Positions 1-47,066 of a stretch of 64,000 nucleotides of DNA are shown piece after piece. A program made the translations under genes and the position numbers. Source of the DNA: Haemonchus contortus (Eukaryota > Nematoda > Chromadorea > Rhabditida > Trichostrongylidae); assembly GCA_000469685.2 (NCBI GenBank), contig LS997563.1, positions 11,868,940 to 11,932,939 on the forward strand. The letters are read 5' to 3'. The notes under the pieces are model-generated. The model saw only the letters and a list, made by a program, of their open reading frames with translations. It did not search any database and was not told the origin of the DNA. Position 1 is the stretch's first letter, and every line of letters begins with the position of its first letter.

Positions 1-3000
1 CTTCCTCCGCTCTGCTATGCATGGAGATCCCAGCTGGGTGTGGGCAAAGAATAAAAAAAACAAGTGGACCTAGGCAATCGACAAAGCATCACGTTGAAGG
101 GATAGGCACACCGGCGTAGTTCTTCCTTGGGAATTTCCTGTTAGGCAGCTCAATCGTATCGTATCGATGGGGCTCTTTGTTTCGTTCTTTTCGATCGACC
201 TTTCACAACTAATTCGCGTTTTCGTTAGCAATTCAGTTTGGGAAGCATTCCAGGCAATACTGGGATCTCTTCCTGTTTGTGGCATAAATTAGCAGCAGCA
301 AAAATAAAAGGTAGAAATGGCGATGGGCGAAGCTTCCTTCCACATTATGGATTCATATAACTGACTGGGAACGAAAAAATGGGAAGCGACAACGGGTCAC
401 GTCATTATCGCTGTCAGAGTGCAACATAATAAAGCTGGTTAAATGATTTTCATAGCTATACGGACGAAGGGCTGCCACAGAACACACATGGGATAGGAGA
501 TTCCCTCAGATCTGCCGCTCCGCATGAGGGAGATAGGGGAGAGGGAGATCATCAAAAGGATAAACTTCTAAGTTCCAACTCAACCTGTCACCTGAAACTC
601 GGTTGCAGCGATCATCCTTCATTTCAATGGGATTGCAAATAAGCTGAGACCAGCGAGTGTTTCTCCACCGACCCGCCGGTCATCCGATCGGGTATGCCAT
701 GAAATATCACATGAACACTCGTCCTTTTCGTTTGTTTCGCTTTTTTCCATAGGCAGTAAACATATAATTCTGTGATGCCCTTTCAGATTCGACTTCTTTT
801 CAAGCTCTCCTTAGCATCCCCATGTCAGTCTTTTTGTAATTTCCTTAGTTGTATTTACTTCATACAGAAAAGAAGAGCCTTCGGAGGTTAACCTCCACGA
901 TGCATCTCGCGTTCGTCTTCGTTAAAATCACTACTCGCAATAGAAATGGTTCCTGAGATTTCTACAGGAAAGCCTGAGAACCTCCAGCCCCCTAAGGTGA
1001 CACCAAGAGAGCCTAGTAGAAGCTCCAAAACTGGTTTGACCGACATACACGCCCAAAAATGTCCGTGCTATGGCGGTCTCGTTAAAGCTACACCATTCAC
1101 AATGCAGCGCTAGCATACCCACGAATAGCACTCTTATTTGGGAGACACCCAGACGGTTACAGAAGACGATGCACTTGTGCGGAACCTGCCGTCATACGTC
1201 TTCTTCTATTTCAAGGAGAGCTTTTTTCATGCTATGAACTATGCCGTCAGTGATATGAATGCGCTCAGTGAAAGGAATTTTTGGCCTACTGCCGCCAGCT
1301 CTTTACGCTACTTCTCAACTAATAGCTCGTCCAAATACCCCTTCATTGTCGCTCCTATCGTCATAATCTCGTACAACCTCTGGTTTACTGCTTCTTTGAA
1401 ACGTTATATTTCTTGAAGTTCGTCCATTTTCGTGCTTTCCTCGCTATTTTTTGTTTTATCGTTTACTATAACTTTTATCATTTCATTTTGGCCTGAACCC
1501 TCAGAATTATCGTGCCTTGAAGAATCGTCCAAGGTAGAAATATGCGTTAGGTTGAGGAGCACTAAGTGAGACCCGGTGACGAGGATTCAAGTGGTTCGAC
1601 CTCCCGCTTATTCTTCTTGAAACAAGGAAATTGAGCAAATGAGTTTTCAGGTTGAAGTTTCCTATGAAGGTCTCTAGTAGTTGCTCTTATTAGGCAGATG
1701 TCATATTTTCGTACTGAGCCACTTGTGGTGGAGAGTCAATACGAGGCAAGCAAGAAACTTCTAAATGCGTGTGATTAACGTATTTCTTGGGGGAAGATAG
1801 GGTGGTATAATATTGAGGCTAACAACTGGAGTTACACAAAGTGTTTTCTAGGTGAGGAGCTGAGTTGAATACTCCGAAGTAGCCTGTATGTGAATGTAGA
1901 CCGGATGAATGTAATAATTGGAAAGGTGTAATGTCCATGGCTTACTCTTGATTTCGGCTGCAAACCTGGCTTCAGTTGGAATATTGAGACTATCTATGTA
2001 GGGTATCCTTTGGATAATACAACCTATTGCGGGGGTAGGCCTTTTCTTGCTTGCTTTTTTGCCTTGCTGTATGTACTGGCTCAATTTTTATATGTATAGG
2101 GTAGGATGCCTTTTAGCGCGCCCAGCGGAACTTCAAAACTTTGTTCGGCACTTGGTACTGCTAAAATGTGGCCTGAGTCTGCTGGGACAGCCCTAATCCA
2201 CGTTACCTGATGTGTTCTCTAACACCGCCTCCTTTTTCTACCAGACGTAGTCGGTTTCTAACTCTAACAACCCAGTGGATTATAGTTATAGTGGGTCATA
2301 GTTATCCTTGCTGAATATTTTAAGTGAAGGTGGTAGTTGATAAAGGAGAGGAATGAAGTCTTTGGCCTCGATCAATCCCGTTTTCTTGAGATGCGTCTTA
2401 ATTTCTATTTTGTATCGCAGCAGCCTGTTGAGGTGTTTCACCTTTGAACCATCGTAAGGATTCTCGCGGATGGACCTCACACCAACTAATCGGTCCTCAA
2501 GGGATGAAAGGCTCGATTGGCCAATGGGCAATTGTCTGGGCAAAATTTAAAGAGTAAGCAGTGAACATCACATTCGTCTTGGCGTTGACACTGTTTCGTG
2601 GCAGGCCAATACGTGAATATCTGCACCCTATAGGATTTCAAGAGTTCTGTAGAATAGGATAGCCATAAGCAGCTATACGTGTGCTATTCGTGGCCAAATC
2701 ACTGATTAATCTTTGCACCTAATGTTTTCTTGCGAATCACGTGGGAAAAGTTTCAGCGCCGTCCCGGCAGAAGGCGTAGGCGGAGAAATGAATGTTGTTC
2801 GAAGGGTCAAAACAATCCTGGAGATGAAGGATCGAAGGGAAAAATTTCTGGCGTTGATCAATCCCAATCGACTTCCACTTGAAATTAATTGTACGCGGTT
2901 TCGAATGCATCTCTGGACCATGTACATAGAATCCTCGGGAGTTATCTGCCACGACACATCAAGTACAAGCCAGTAATACTGCCCTCCCCAGACAACTCAT

Positions 3001-5228
3001 TTACTAATGCGATGACATGGACGGATGAAGGCTTGATTGATTTAGCGAGTGACAGCCCAAGATTCGATACCTTAATCATGCTCGTGGTAACAGCGCCACA
3101 TGTTACTACCCCCTCGCCCTCGTAGAACCATGATGCCCTATACTTAGAGCAAATGAAATTTTTCCTTTACCGGCAAGGGCTTCAAGTCGAGAGTATGCTA
3201 TGTGTTTATTCCTTCTCTCTCTTGTTCCGATCAAAATGGACGTCAGCAACATAAATGCTGTTTATACTGATTTGCTAATTTATGGCAAACTTTCATCTGA
3301 ACATTTCTTAGAATGAGTTAACCACTGCAAGGAGTTATTCCTGAATAAACGAAGCGAATGGGATTATTTTGTCATAAGGTAGATTCTTTAGGGAGGCATA
3401 AGGGAGCTCGTGCTTTGCGGGGTAAGGGCAAGTCTAATAATTAGCCTACTAGGGTGCAGGCAATATGCAGTTCGGTAGACATGTACTCGTGCAGTGGCAA
3501 GTCAGTGACCATGTCTCAGAATTCCAAACGCGATCTAGAATTCGGATGCGTGGCCCTTTCCATATAAGCAATCGACGCCTTCGCGTTTGATACCTGCTTG
3601 CCTCTCTTTGAAAAATTTCTTGAAGTGTGCCTGCAGGCTCATAAAAAATTCGCTCCAAACTTTGATTTCCATCGTTCTGATAATCTTTCTGAAAGCGTTT
3701 TTTATCAATCTGAATTGTGGCAGTGGAAATGCCAGATGAAGTAAATTCGTCAAGCGATAGTTGATTTTTCCTAGCAAATGCACTAGTCATTTCTTTTCAA
3801 AAATGACACCTTATCCTTTCCAAAGATTGTTTTCTACAATTGTTGGTTTTTATCTTCATAATGTTCTGTAACCTGTCATAAATGAACGTTAAAGTTAATG
3901 TGAACACGTCATAAATGTAGCATAAGGGCCAAAATTCTCAGTCATAAAATTGGTAAAAAGCAATCGGGAATTCTCTCAGGGTTTGACAATTGATCCTACA
4001 AGTAGGTTGATGCTCTAAATGTCAAAAGCGAATAAAATCAGTGGTTCCCACTCTGTGTTGGTAATTAGCCTTCATATTCCCACGACTTCTTCGTGGAATG
4101 AAGGAGTCATTATCGTGACCATAACGCTCAGGGATCAAACTGTAGAACTCTAGTTGGCTTGGAACTTACTTTAAACCGAAGACTGTAGGCGGTGTTGAAA
4201 AAAGGTATTTGCGTTATACACAGAAAGATGAGATGTTGTCGGATATTTTCAAATATTATTAAATTGTTTGGGGCTGCTCGAGTGCACGAATTACAATGGA
4301 AATCTTATGGTACCGATAGTTTTCCTTTCTATTTGAATGTTCTGACAGCTTCTGGCCACTCGCCTATGTGTGTATGTCCATGAAAAGAAGCCAAAATACT
4401 CTGTTATCGATTTCGGGCACGATAATGTTAGTCCTCTAATTCGTACGATGCTTATCAAAACACGGGTTTAGGTTTGTCCTCAGAAATGTTCTTGGGATCA
4501 CTCATTTTAACTAGCATGTCAACGTCCCCATTTTTACTAGTCTTCAGAGTAATTTTTCCATTCAAGAAATTCATTTATCTAATAAAAGTTTGTTGCCAAT
4601 TTTGAAAATAATGTGAATGAACCTGAAATTTTCTATTTATCAAATAATTTTGGTGGGTTTAATACCTACATAATTTAATTGAAATGAAAGCTTCGTTTTC
4701 AGTAATTCATTCTATACCTTTTCTATTTTTATCAAATTAAATCTTTTCATCAATTTAATAGAAGGAAAGCTTATTATATTCATAAAAAATTATTTAAATC
4801 AATGAATAATCAAATTCTTATATTATATTCATGAAAGGTTATCCCATAACCCTCATAGGACTAACTATCTCGTTATGCGTATGTCACGTTTTTTTCTCGA
4901 ATGGTCGTATTAACAATTTAGTAAACAGTTGGACACTCATGAATGAGGGGCATCGATTTTTTTTCGTAAATTCCCTGTTTCGATTTTATCGTCATGTTGT
5001 GTTGATATAGAATACTTTTACTCCTTTTGCATCTAATTTTTGTTCGCATGTTTATGCTTTTCCTCTGTGAAAACATTCATCACATGGTCATTCTTTTCTG
5101 ATGTTTTTCCGATAATTCTAGGATGTAATTGCCTACAATTGAGAGTGCAAGCGCTTTCTGGTGTAAGATTTCTGCTGTCACAATCAAGCAAAGGGGAATC
5201 AAATATGTTTGCAACTGTAAATCGGGCC
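1..5228. other. Intergenic stretch without a recognised gene
   Basis: No exon chain with conserved motifs was found on either strand. The longest open frames are 1138-1416 (+, 92 codons) and 3449-3790 (-, 113 codons). Neither resembles a family I know and neither has convincing splice partners. Fragments of the SINE tail seen elsewhere in the window occur near 2330-2560 and 2830-2900, marked by a block like 'caatcccgactgagggatgcg'. A very AT-rich tract covers about 4550-4850. The terminal part of an unseen upstream gene cannot be excluded. Confidence 0.5.
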
Positions 5229-5231
5229 TTA

Positions 5232-5721
5232 CCAGGGAGGGGTAGTCTACTTACCGTGGGACTTTCAATGGAGACCCAGATAAATCGATAGAGTTTTGAA
5301 TGCTGTTTACGAAAATGGAAATCAAAACTGCTAAATGATTCTACTTAAAAAGTTATGGGGGCCCGAATTTCGCTCGACAGTAGTATCAATTGGAAAGCGA
5401 AATCGTCGCTTCCATATCTACCGCCCACGTGATCTAGTGGTAGTGGTCTCGCTTCGTGGTCGTAAAATGAGGGATCCCTCCCCGTCATTATCCGCACTTT
5501 TGCAAAGTGTTTTTTCATTTTATCAAAGGCTCTCTGAACGTTTTCTGATATTTCTTTAGACAATTGATACTACTGTAGAGCAAAATTCGGGCCCCCATAA
5601 CTTTTTAAGTAGAATCATTTAGCAGTTTTAATTTCCATTTTCGTAAACAGCATTCAAAACTCTATCGATTTATCTGGGTCTCCATTTAAAGTCCCACGGT
5701 AAGTAGACTACCCCTCCCTGG
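5232..5721. repeat. Foldback MITE with ~140-bp inverted arms
   Basis: The arm 5232-5373 (starts CCAGGGAGGGGTAGTC) is repeated in inverted orientation at 5578-5721 (ends GACTACCCCTCCCTGG). About 200 bp of non-repeated sequence lies between them. The outer ends are flanked on both sides by TTA (5229-5231 and 5722-5724), consistent with a TA or TTA target duplication as in Tc1/mariner-derived foldback elements. The centre holds a tRNA-A-box-like string (TCTAGTGGTAGTGG) near 5433. No transposase is encoded, so this is a non-autonomous element. Confidence 0.8.
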
Positions 5722-6689
5722 TTAGTTCAAATCGTGTTAAGTATCTGCCCCGAATTTGAAAAAAGTCCAGACTATTTTGGGATATTCCGGAAGTTTTCGT
5801 AGAAGTAATATAAAAGGAATCTAGTCACTGTACGAGTATAACGAACCCAGAAATTTTAAGATATCCAGTAGACTGACCAGATTGAGGCTAACCTTCTTAT
5901 TTTGTTTTGGGTTCCGAGGCGCTGGAACAAGGCGTGCACTGAATCGCTCGAAAGGGGCTTCAAGACCAATCACTTGGCCCAAGTTCCATTTTGCGTCAGC
6001 ACCGGAAGGCCAGCTTCAAACCTGCCCTTATAGGGTTAAATAAACAAGGAAGAGGGAGTTCGATATATGATGTTCATGAAAGTGGGCAATGTCCTTTGTA
6101 GCCACTCCCTGAACTTCCAAAATATCCCACGAAGAAACCAGGACTCCTGCGAAATCTTCGACTGAGTCTTTATGAGCGACCTAATCTGAGTTTGATTTGT
6201 GCTGAGTAACACTCCAAGAAATACACTGGTTGGAATAAATACCTTTGAATGGCGACAATGACTCGATGAATATGAGAGCTGAGCAAGCGAAATTTTCGTA
6301 AAGCTTTGCTCTTAGCCATATAATGTGGGATGCTACACAGGTGCGGTACTTCATGACTTAGTGGGAACGTTGTCAATCATCGTGTTGCACTCAAACGTTA
6401 TATTACTACGAAAAACTGTTCGAGTAAATTTATTCGGTTTGGTGTGTGGTGTGCGTACAATCATGGGTTCCCAGTACATATTTCGTGACCATCAGAGGCT
6501 TTCAACCCACTCCCCCCCCCCCCCTCCGAAATACAGTGACTTGAACACATCTGGGATATGCCTGAGTTATAACATTTGTCGATTACAAGATTGAGGAACT
6601 AGGACTTTCGGTACACCCTCCCTCCTCTTGAATCGTTCCCACGGTGTACATGGTCGCTTTCGAAGTGCAGGGTATGTACAATACCCTGC

Positions 6690-7045
6690 CTCTACCCTTT
6701 ATTGTTCCAGATTCGAATGATATCGCTGTAAGGTGTCCACTACGATAAACCAGGTCATCTCATGAATTATGCGTTTTTCTGATCGTATTCCGTGGAAGGA
6801 AATGGCGTGTAGTATGTGCACACACCAGCGGAGGGTGTATAGTGGCAAGCAGCGCACACAAGCATGGTAAGGGGATCGAATGTAGAGAATGACCAGACTG
6901 CCCATCCCTCAAGGTTCGGTTAATTTATAAAACGCCTCCTGCTCTCGTTTCATAGGACAGAAGTCCTAACTCGTACACCGACTACCTGAAGTTCATTGTA
7001 CAGGTCGCGTGCGCATTCAAAACGGCACCGCGAATCTGATTTAAC
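6690..7045 (+). repeat. tRNA-derived SINE copy (diverged)
   Basis: Contains the family head with an A-box-like 'gtgtatagtggcaagcagcg' (6835-6854) followed by 'ggggatcgaat' (a weak B box). The family tail follows, 'cgtacaccgactacctgaag...tgtacagg...gcgcattcaaaacg'. The same order of blocks is seen at 9112-9345 and 12810-12981. Borders are approximate. Confidence 0.55.
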
Positions 7046-7805
7046 CTGAATTGTTCTCCCTTCCTCTATAATATTTGAAGGAGCTTATTTCGAACTTTGC
7101 AATGTTCCCACTCCCATGTGAGTATGTTTGGGCTTCTTTAGTACACTTGCATCGGACACACAAGTTGCAAGCCAATTTTCGTAGGTTTGCTGATTGATCC
7201 CTCTATACTCCAAATGGTGCACCGAACTACCGTAACTTTTCACCGGATTAGTCGCGGACCAGTCATCTCGTTGTTATGGTTCTAGTGTTCTTCGTACGGC
7301 TCAATCAATATGCGATTATTATTTTGGCATGTCTCTAATGTTAGTTCTCTTGTTCCTGTATTTCTTACTTGCTGCTGCATTTCGCTATATTCCTTCGCGC
7401 GCGGCTTCTCTCGCCGCGACGCGACAATTCCGGTCCTATTGCACCACATTGTTGTGGCTGATATCTTTGTAAGGAGGGATTAGAACAGCTATGGAGAGGG
7501 GTTGATGAAAACACACCACACGCTGATCCATATAGTGCTGTAATAATCCACACTGTTACGTTTGTTTGTCAAAATTTCATCTCACAGTCAGAGTGCTTCC
7601 TTGGTGATACCTCGTCTATGCATTATTTTTAGGCTTTTACTGACATTTCCATTTGTGTTTTCTGTTGATTGTAAAATCGATTCATGGCTTACCTCCGGCC
7701 TTTTTACTCCTGTCACGCTTCCGTCTGTTCCACTTTGGACAGAAAGAAATATCATTTTCTTTAGCCATAGTCTTCCTTACATCTGATGTCTCCCTGTTTC
7801 GGAAT

Positions 7806-7816
7806 TTCATTTGCAG
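7806..7816 (+). promoter_or_regulatory. Candidate trans-splice acceptor of cdk-5
   Basis: A pyrimidine-rich stretch ending in TTTGCAG lies 69 bp upstream of the cdk-5 start codon. Nematode mRNAs are commonly trans-spliced to SL1 at such sites, and the short AT-rich leader that follows is compatible. This is inference: a normal 5' UTR intron acceptor would look the same. Confidence 0.35.
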
Positions 7817-7885
7817 TAGTAAAAGAGATTAACCAGAAGAAATTAATTCAGCAGTTCAGGTTGTGTTTGTATTTCCTGTTGGTTA

Positions 7886-15466
<7,581 letters not shown>

Positions 15467-16111
15467 TGTTTTTTGTTGACTCATGTTCATGTTCATGTTT
15501 TAGTGATGCTATTTGATAGCGTGGGTATTTTTTCTGATCTCGCCTATAAAAATAATGAGCGAATCTTCCGACTTCTACGCTTTTACCTTTGAGAAGTATA
15601 AGGCAAGAAATGCCATTCACTGTAAAGAGTGAATAATAATGGCGCTTCTGAACATTTGAGAGGCGATGATGTCATGAGAAGAACGGACTCGGGTCGTTTG
15701 TCTCCTTTTTGTGGAAGCTGAAGCAGTCGAGTCCTGATAGAACGAGTAAGATGGAGTTGTAAAAGCTGTATTATATAAGTATGACTGAAAAGTTCGTAAT
15801 CGATAGCCACAGCTTGATTTGACTTTCATGCAGAATCGTAGTGACAGGTGTATAAGTAGGGATCATATCATAGTCGGCGTCAGTCGCTGAAGATAAACTC
15901 CCATCTAGAGAACATTATTGGTGCACTCAAAATGTGAATACTGGTATATAATGAATGTCCAGCAGCAATAATTTAGTAATGGATTATGCCCTGTTCCCTG
16001 AGGACTACGAAGCTTGAGGTAGCGTCCAGGAAGTGCCATCCTTCTGTCCTTCCACCTTACCTCAGACTTTATAACTCGTGGTTGAGAAAAGTGTAGAGTC
16101 AAATCGGCTGT

Positions 16112-16658
16112 TTAACCCATTAACGACCATGCAGTCCACATGTGGACTGCAGTTGTATTTTTTGTATTATTCATCTGAATTTCCACTTTCTTTCAATTCT
16201 TCTTCTCAAAACATTACATCAGGCCTGAATGCGTCCTAGAAAATTTTCTAATTTTGTAATTGTAAAGGTTTTGTTCGAAGGAGTACATTACCTTGGTGAA
16301 TTTTTCGTTCGTTGAACAACTTAAAAAAATGAGATGTATTGAAAAGACGATCGTCATTAGCATTTCCGAATGCGAAGCTCGCGGAAATTCCCCGGAACGA
16401 TTTCTGGTAATGATTAACCCATTGACGACCGAGCCTTTTACATTGTTTTTACATTAACTTTTGATTTCTCTTATAACTGTAGTTGGAAGTGAATGATTCT
16501 TGGACCACGATGCCTCAAGATTCTCTAGAAGGTTGTGAGCTCAGCTGATACTTGAAAACACGAAAAAATGATGAGAACACTTGATAAACAATATCAATAC
16601 TACAGGAGCCCGATATGGTATGGCCCGTCGGCGGGCCGCGCGGTCGCCAATGGGTTAA
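16112..16658. repeat. piggyBac-like MITE(s) ending in TTAA
   Basis: TTAACCCATTGACGACCG at 16414-16431 is mirrored by CGGTCGCCAATGGGTTAA at 16641-16658. A further outer copy of the left end, TTAACCCATTAACGACC, lies at 16112-16128. TTAA at both edges followed by CCC is the signature of piggyBac-type ends and their TTAA target. Either one 545-bp element with a duplicated end, or two overlapping insertions. No transposase. Confidence 0.65.
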
Positions 16659-17104
16659 TCGTGGTCTTCTCCATTACTTAAACATGAACATTCTTTAGTG
16701 AGATGACAAAAAGAAAACTGCTAGACCAAGGACAAGCCTGATTTTCCGAAACGATTCGATACAAGCCGAAAATAATGCCGTCCTGACTAGAGTTGTAACT
16801 TCAGGACTTCGATTTCTAATTCTCATTACCCCGTCACAATCTTATATTGTCGGTGCGTCGTTGTTCGCTACTATGTATAGCACTGATGAAGATGTGCTCT
16901 AAGGAGTGTAAAAAATAAATAAAACGGGCTCAAATTTCCTTGGCTAAGTCAGTGGTAAATTCACTCCAAGACCCACAAGACCAGTGATGTTTGTTCAACT
17001 TGGTAACGCACCAACGCAATCAGGGTAATAGGATGGTTACCGTTACCGAACATACTGTATTTTGAATAATTTGAAATATTGATGAACAACAACAACAAGA
17101 ACAG

Positions 17105-17390
17105 CATTTGATTAATACAGGATACCGGCAATGAGTCACGTTATTTGACTCTCATTCAGAGACGAGAAGACGGTTTGAATACGTTTGTGGCCTACAAAAT
17201 GACGTACGGTAATGGCCAATGTACAAGCCAGTGCTTTTTATTCTTGCAAGCTAGTCCGGTACTAATTAGCCTTGGATCTCGGAAGAATTACAAGGTTTGG
17301 TCAGCTTCGACATGTATGGACCCCAGGTTCGATTTCTCGGCGATGCATGTGATAGTGCGCCACTTGGCACTACCCCATCTTGATCCCTGA
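17105..17390 (-). repeat. tRNA-derived SINE copy
   Basis: Reading on the minus strand, the head 'ggggtagtgccaagtggcgcac' is followed by a B-box-like 'gaaatcgaacctgggg'. The family body and tail follow, 'aagcactggcttgtacattggcc' and 'tgagagtcaaat'. Same family as 22745-23046 and 58285-58582. Confidence 0.6.
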
Positions 17391-20300
17391 TTTTCGAACA
17401 GAAGAGTAGAATTGTGAAATGGACAGTGATGGCTAAAAAAGTTTACATTCCTTCGTTGGGAACGACCCCTACACGAGGTGTACGCTCAATAGGAGATGAA
17501 AGGTTTATCGAATTTGTTATCAATTGTTATTTATCAATTTATCAATCTGCTTAGTGTAGGAACATCGTTGTAGCGATCATCGGAAAGCGCCAAACTATAG
17601 AAATACTTGTGAATTTGCTGTAAACGAAATGAAAGTGTAGCGTAGCAATATGCCTTTGTTTTGTGTTGGTACGACTAGGAACGTGGCTCTCACAAGTCAT
17701 TGTGTAGGCTGAATACATACGGGAGGATATAGGAAAACGAAATGGAACCCAAATTCGGGACGCTCCTCGGGACGGGATTATACAACTAGCCTAGCGCTTT
17801 GCTCGAGATACGTGTTATAAAATCTTTTTGAGCTTTCTGGACAGTCTTGTTTGGAGTAGCATAGAGGAACAGACCTCCTCCTCCTCCGGAGAGGGTAGCG
17901 ACAAGGAGAATCACAGATTCAAAATCCGATTGAGATTGACAGAGTTTTTCAAATGCAACCAGTTTAGGAGCTAGTCTTCATATGCACAGATTAATTCTTC
18001 AAAAAAGTGTGTAAAACGGGTAAATGAGATTCCTACAGGAACGCTATCCGTCGAGGCAGCTCTGTCACGAAAAAAATTTAGGAAAGACTAAAAATCGGAT
18101 TTGACACCACATTTTGACAAAGGAGGTTTCCCGTGTCAGGGAAAGATTTGCACTGAAACAGGCTCCTACAGGAGCAGCTATCTCCTGCAATGTCTGTCTT
18201 GGCAGTGTATTCTACGACCTGCCCAGCTTCGAGTTGCGAATGGACTCTGTGACTTCTGAAGCCCCTCTGAAGTCAGCCGTCGTTTTTTCAGTATGAAGTT
18301 TTCATAAGTGTAGCCTTAGATGCTTCTTCTTCTTGAAGAAATGTGTTCCTGCCGTAATAACTAGCTTCCGTAAACTGATGTTGAATGCGAGGGCTTGAAT
18401 TCGATATCGATCAATATCAAAAAACCACGTCTTCTACTTCGGATGAATAGTTGGGCCACTCAGTCAATAGGCTTTCCATAAGCACTTGGATAAATGATGG
18501 AGGGGTAAGCTGCCTGATGCTAAGGAATTTAAACATTCTGTAAACTCCCAACAATTGGCAAGATGACAGCAGAGAACTGATAGCGGCGATGACAAAAAGC
18601 TGGCTGTCATGTGCTTTAATCAGACAGCTTGATGCCCTCTTTGCTGTAATTATATGGAATCCACGCTTCCAGCGTTTTGTGAAAGGATTATCCACAGTCT
18701 GAATGGTCATGGCTCGAATACACATTATCAGAACAACGGCGGCGTTTAGTGGAGTAATCAAAACGTTTTGCTGTGGAAGACTTAAACAGTCTCTGCCAGT
18801 TGAAGGCAGTGACTGGATCGCCGGTGAAACTTTTCCTAGTTGACTTCGGTTTCCATTTTGAAAAGAAATGCAGAACCTGCCCCCCTCCCCCCTGCCCCCT
18901 TCCCCCCACTTCCATGCATCTCGATCTTGGCCTACAGTACCGAATCATCCGTAGAAATCATGGATTTGATGAGTTCATAGCTTTAATATCGAGGCAGAGC
19001 CCACGCGGGGGGCCCATTAGCATCACAGCTCGTCCATATTTTTTCAACCATACGAAGGCAATGGCGCAATGCTTTACACGAACACTTGCTGTCGCAGGTT
19101 CGGGTTCGACACCGAAGCAGACCCAAATTGTACCCTAAATTTCCACCGAAGGTCATACCGATATTCGAAGGCTTTTTCAGACTATGCAAGACCTACGTGG
19201 CCAACCGATCCACATGTCAATGTTCACGTCTCTCCAAAAGAATCCGATACCAGTCAACGGATCCTGAAGGTGGAAGGCGTGATTTTTCACAGAGGGTAGC
19301 CTTATCGCGGTTTGATTCCCGGGCCATACGAGTTTTTGTATTAGCTCATTTACTCTTATGACGTCTCCGATGTCAAAGCAAACAAATGCCGCAGATAATA
19401 CGTGAGACTAAGTTTTTTGTAGGCAAGAGAAAAGAACCAGAAGCACTTTGTTTTCGGAACAGTTCACGTATTGATTTCACAGTACCTACATCGCTATCAT
19501 CTGTTCTTTTCTTTTTGAGTTCCTTTTACTGCAGTTACTTTGCTCCATTCCATGTCATATCCTATCGTGTCTATTTGAAGACCTTTCTTACCAGTTTCAT
19601 GAGTATAATACACTTAAGGGCATAGTTTTGATTAGAGGGGACCATCGAGGTCTTTTAAGCCAGGCCCTTATGCCTTAGTCAAAGCGTGGTCTTTTTTGTT
19701 AATGTGTCCGTTAAGACTTTGTGTTAGATTAGGAAAAGCTCCGTCACTATCAGAAAAACCCGGAATATACTGGTCTATACCCATGATCGATCATGTAGCA
19801 GCTGTGGAACATCCTCAAAACTTCTTTACGGATTGTGCGCAAGGGCATGTGCTCTCCCCTATCCCCGACCACTGTGCCATTCTCAAAAGAGCAACTTTGA
19901 GTTACTCCGAGCAACTTCGCTTACTACGAGTGGCACTGCTGCAATACACCCTCGACACCAGTCAGAAACATCAGAGGCACATTGGATAGAGCATTTTTAC
20001 CGTCATGTACTGCTAGATAGCCAAAGGTCGGACAAGGTGCTAGGAAATAAACCCAACAGTTCTCGTTATTTCAATAGGGACCCGTAAGCTAGCTTAGGTA
20101 CTACGGGTGACTCACATGAAGTGTGACTGGCAATAAAAAAATCAACTTATGGGCTTCTGGGCTGGGGGATGCGGTGATCCCTTGGGCGGAAAGGAACGCG
20201 ATGAATATCAGCTAAACCTCTCCCAGGATTGGGCACCAGCCCACAGCGCAAAGAAGACGCTGCATTGTTGTGAAACCACGCTGCCAGGTTTTTGGGGCAG

Positions 20301-21562
20301 AGCAGGTTTACCTTCAAATTCCCCGATCTCAATCTTGTGGATTTTGCTGTATCAACGATTCTGAAGCAAACTTTGTGATGATTGTATAGGAGTAAATGTT
20401 TCCTATTTGGTTGATATGTATAATTTTGTTGCTAGTTTTCTGCATCACTCTTCATGTGGGTCACCCTATATAGCAGCGAAGCCTAAGATTGACAAACTTT
20501 TGTGTTAGTCTCGGTCACGGAGAAAAGTGCAGATTTGATGGATCCCTCAAGCCTTCACTAACAATATACGGTACAGCAGGGTAATCATCTTTAGCTCATT
20601 CTATTTTGGGGAGTACCTTCTAGAAATCCATGATTCAGGCTAGGGCGCCGTGCATCATACCACTGTATCTTCCTGAAATAAATCCTTTCGACTACCACTT
20701 GTTACAGTCCTATAAGGTTTTCCAGGCAATTAAAGTCATGGCTTTACATCGAATTGGACGAGATCAATAGGAGAGTAGAGAACTTTATCGGCTTACAGTA
20801 ACCTGAGTGCATGATAGAACATTCTCCCAACCTAGTACAAATTCTCTATGCGTGCACCGAAATTATCGTGCTAACTGCCTACAGTCACGGAGACCAACTA
20901 CTAAATAAACGCAAAAGAAGGTCTGATCATCTATGTTCAACTTCAAGAAAAGAGATAGGGCTATTGAGTTCACTACTGAAGCCAGAAGAAAACAGAGTTG
21001 CCGTTGAGGCAAGGAATCAACTCGCTGCGTGGGTTGCACCATCTGAATTTTCGAAGAGTTTGTGCGCGCCATGAACGGACGGGAGTGCAGAAAAGTGCAC
21101 AGCGCTGACTAGGGTCCATTGTTTCGGCTTCGGATAGGAATCTTGAGGATGATCTACCCTCTTGAACGGATGAGGCAAGTTGAGCCTCCATAAACCATTG
21201 ACCTTCTGATCATCTGATTGTTGACATGAATTACATTTCGAGCTTGGTCACGGACCACGATAACCTTGCAAACCATTCTCGAATCTTTGAACTCATAATT
21301 CGAAATTTTCCAACCATTGCCCTCTGTGACACATCTGGCCTTTTTCAGGTACCTGCAATCCTTCAGTCCCGCCGTGCTGGTATGTGTTGGAGTTTGTGGT
21401 TTCTGTAGGAATAAATCTGTCGCTGTGAATAAATTATGGTGAAACTTGTGAGTCGATTATAAAACTCTGATACCGACGACTGCCGTCAACAGCTCTGCCA
21501 TTGAAAACGCCTGTTGAATTGAACATTCATTACCGTCCTAGTCCAACAATACTTTCATCACA

Positions 21563-46999
<25,437 letters not shown>

Positions 47000-47066
47000 T
47001 CTACAAGTCTCTGTCTCATAGAGACAGACGACAATTTTTTAAACAATTATGCGTTGAAAATTGTTA

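Larger units (their letters stand above)
15467..21562. other. Intergenic region between cdk-5 and pgp
   Basis: No exon chain recognised on either strand. A clean AATAAA close to the cdk-5 stop is missing; the nearest obvious one (about 16914) is far away, so the cdk-5 3' end is unmarked. The region holds the TTAA-flanked element at 16112-16658, SINE material at 17105-17390 and near 19040-19130 (B-box-like 'gggttcgacacc'), and a C-rich tract at 18878-18910. Open frames such as 18417-18761 (-) and 18773-19138 (+) look like chance. Confidence 0.5.

Noticed and set aside
18417..18761. 114-codon minus-strand frame between cdk-5 and pgp
   Set aside because: No family resemblance, no splice partners, and overlapping frames on both strands.
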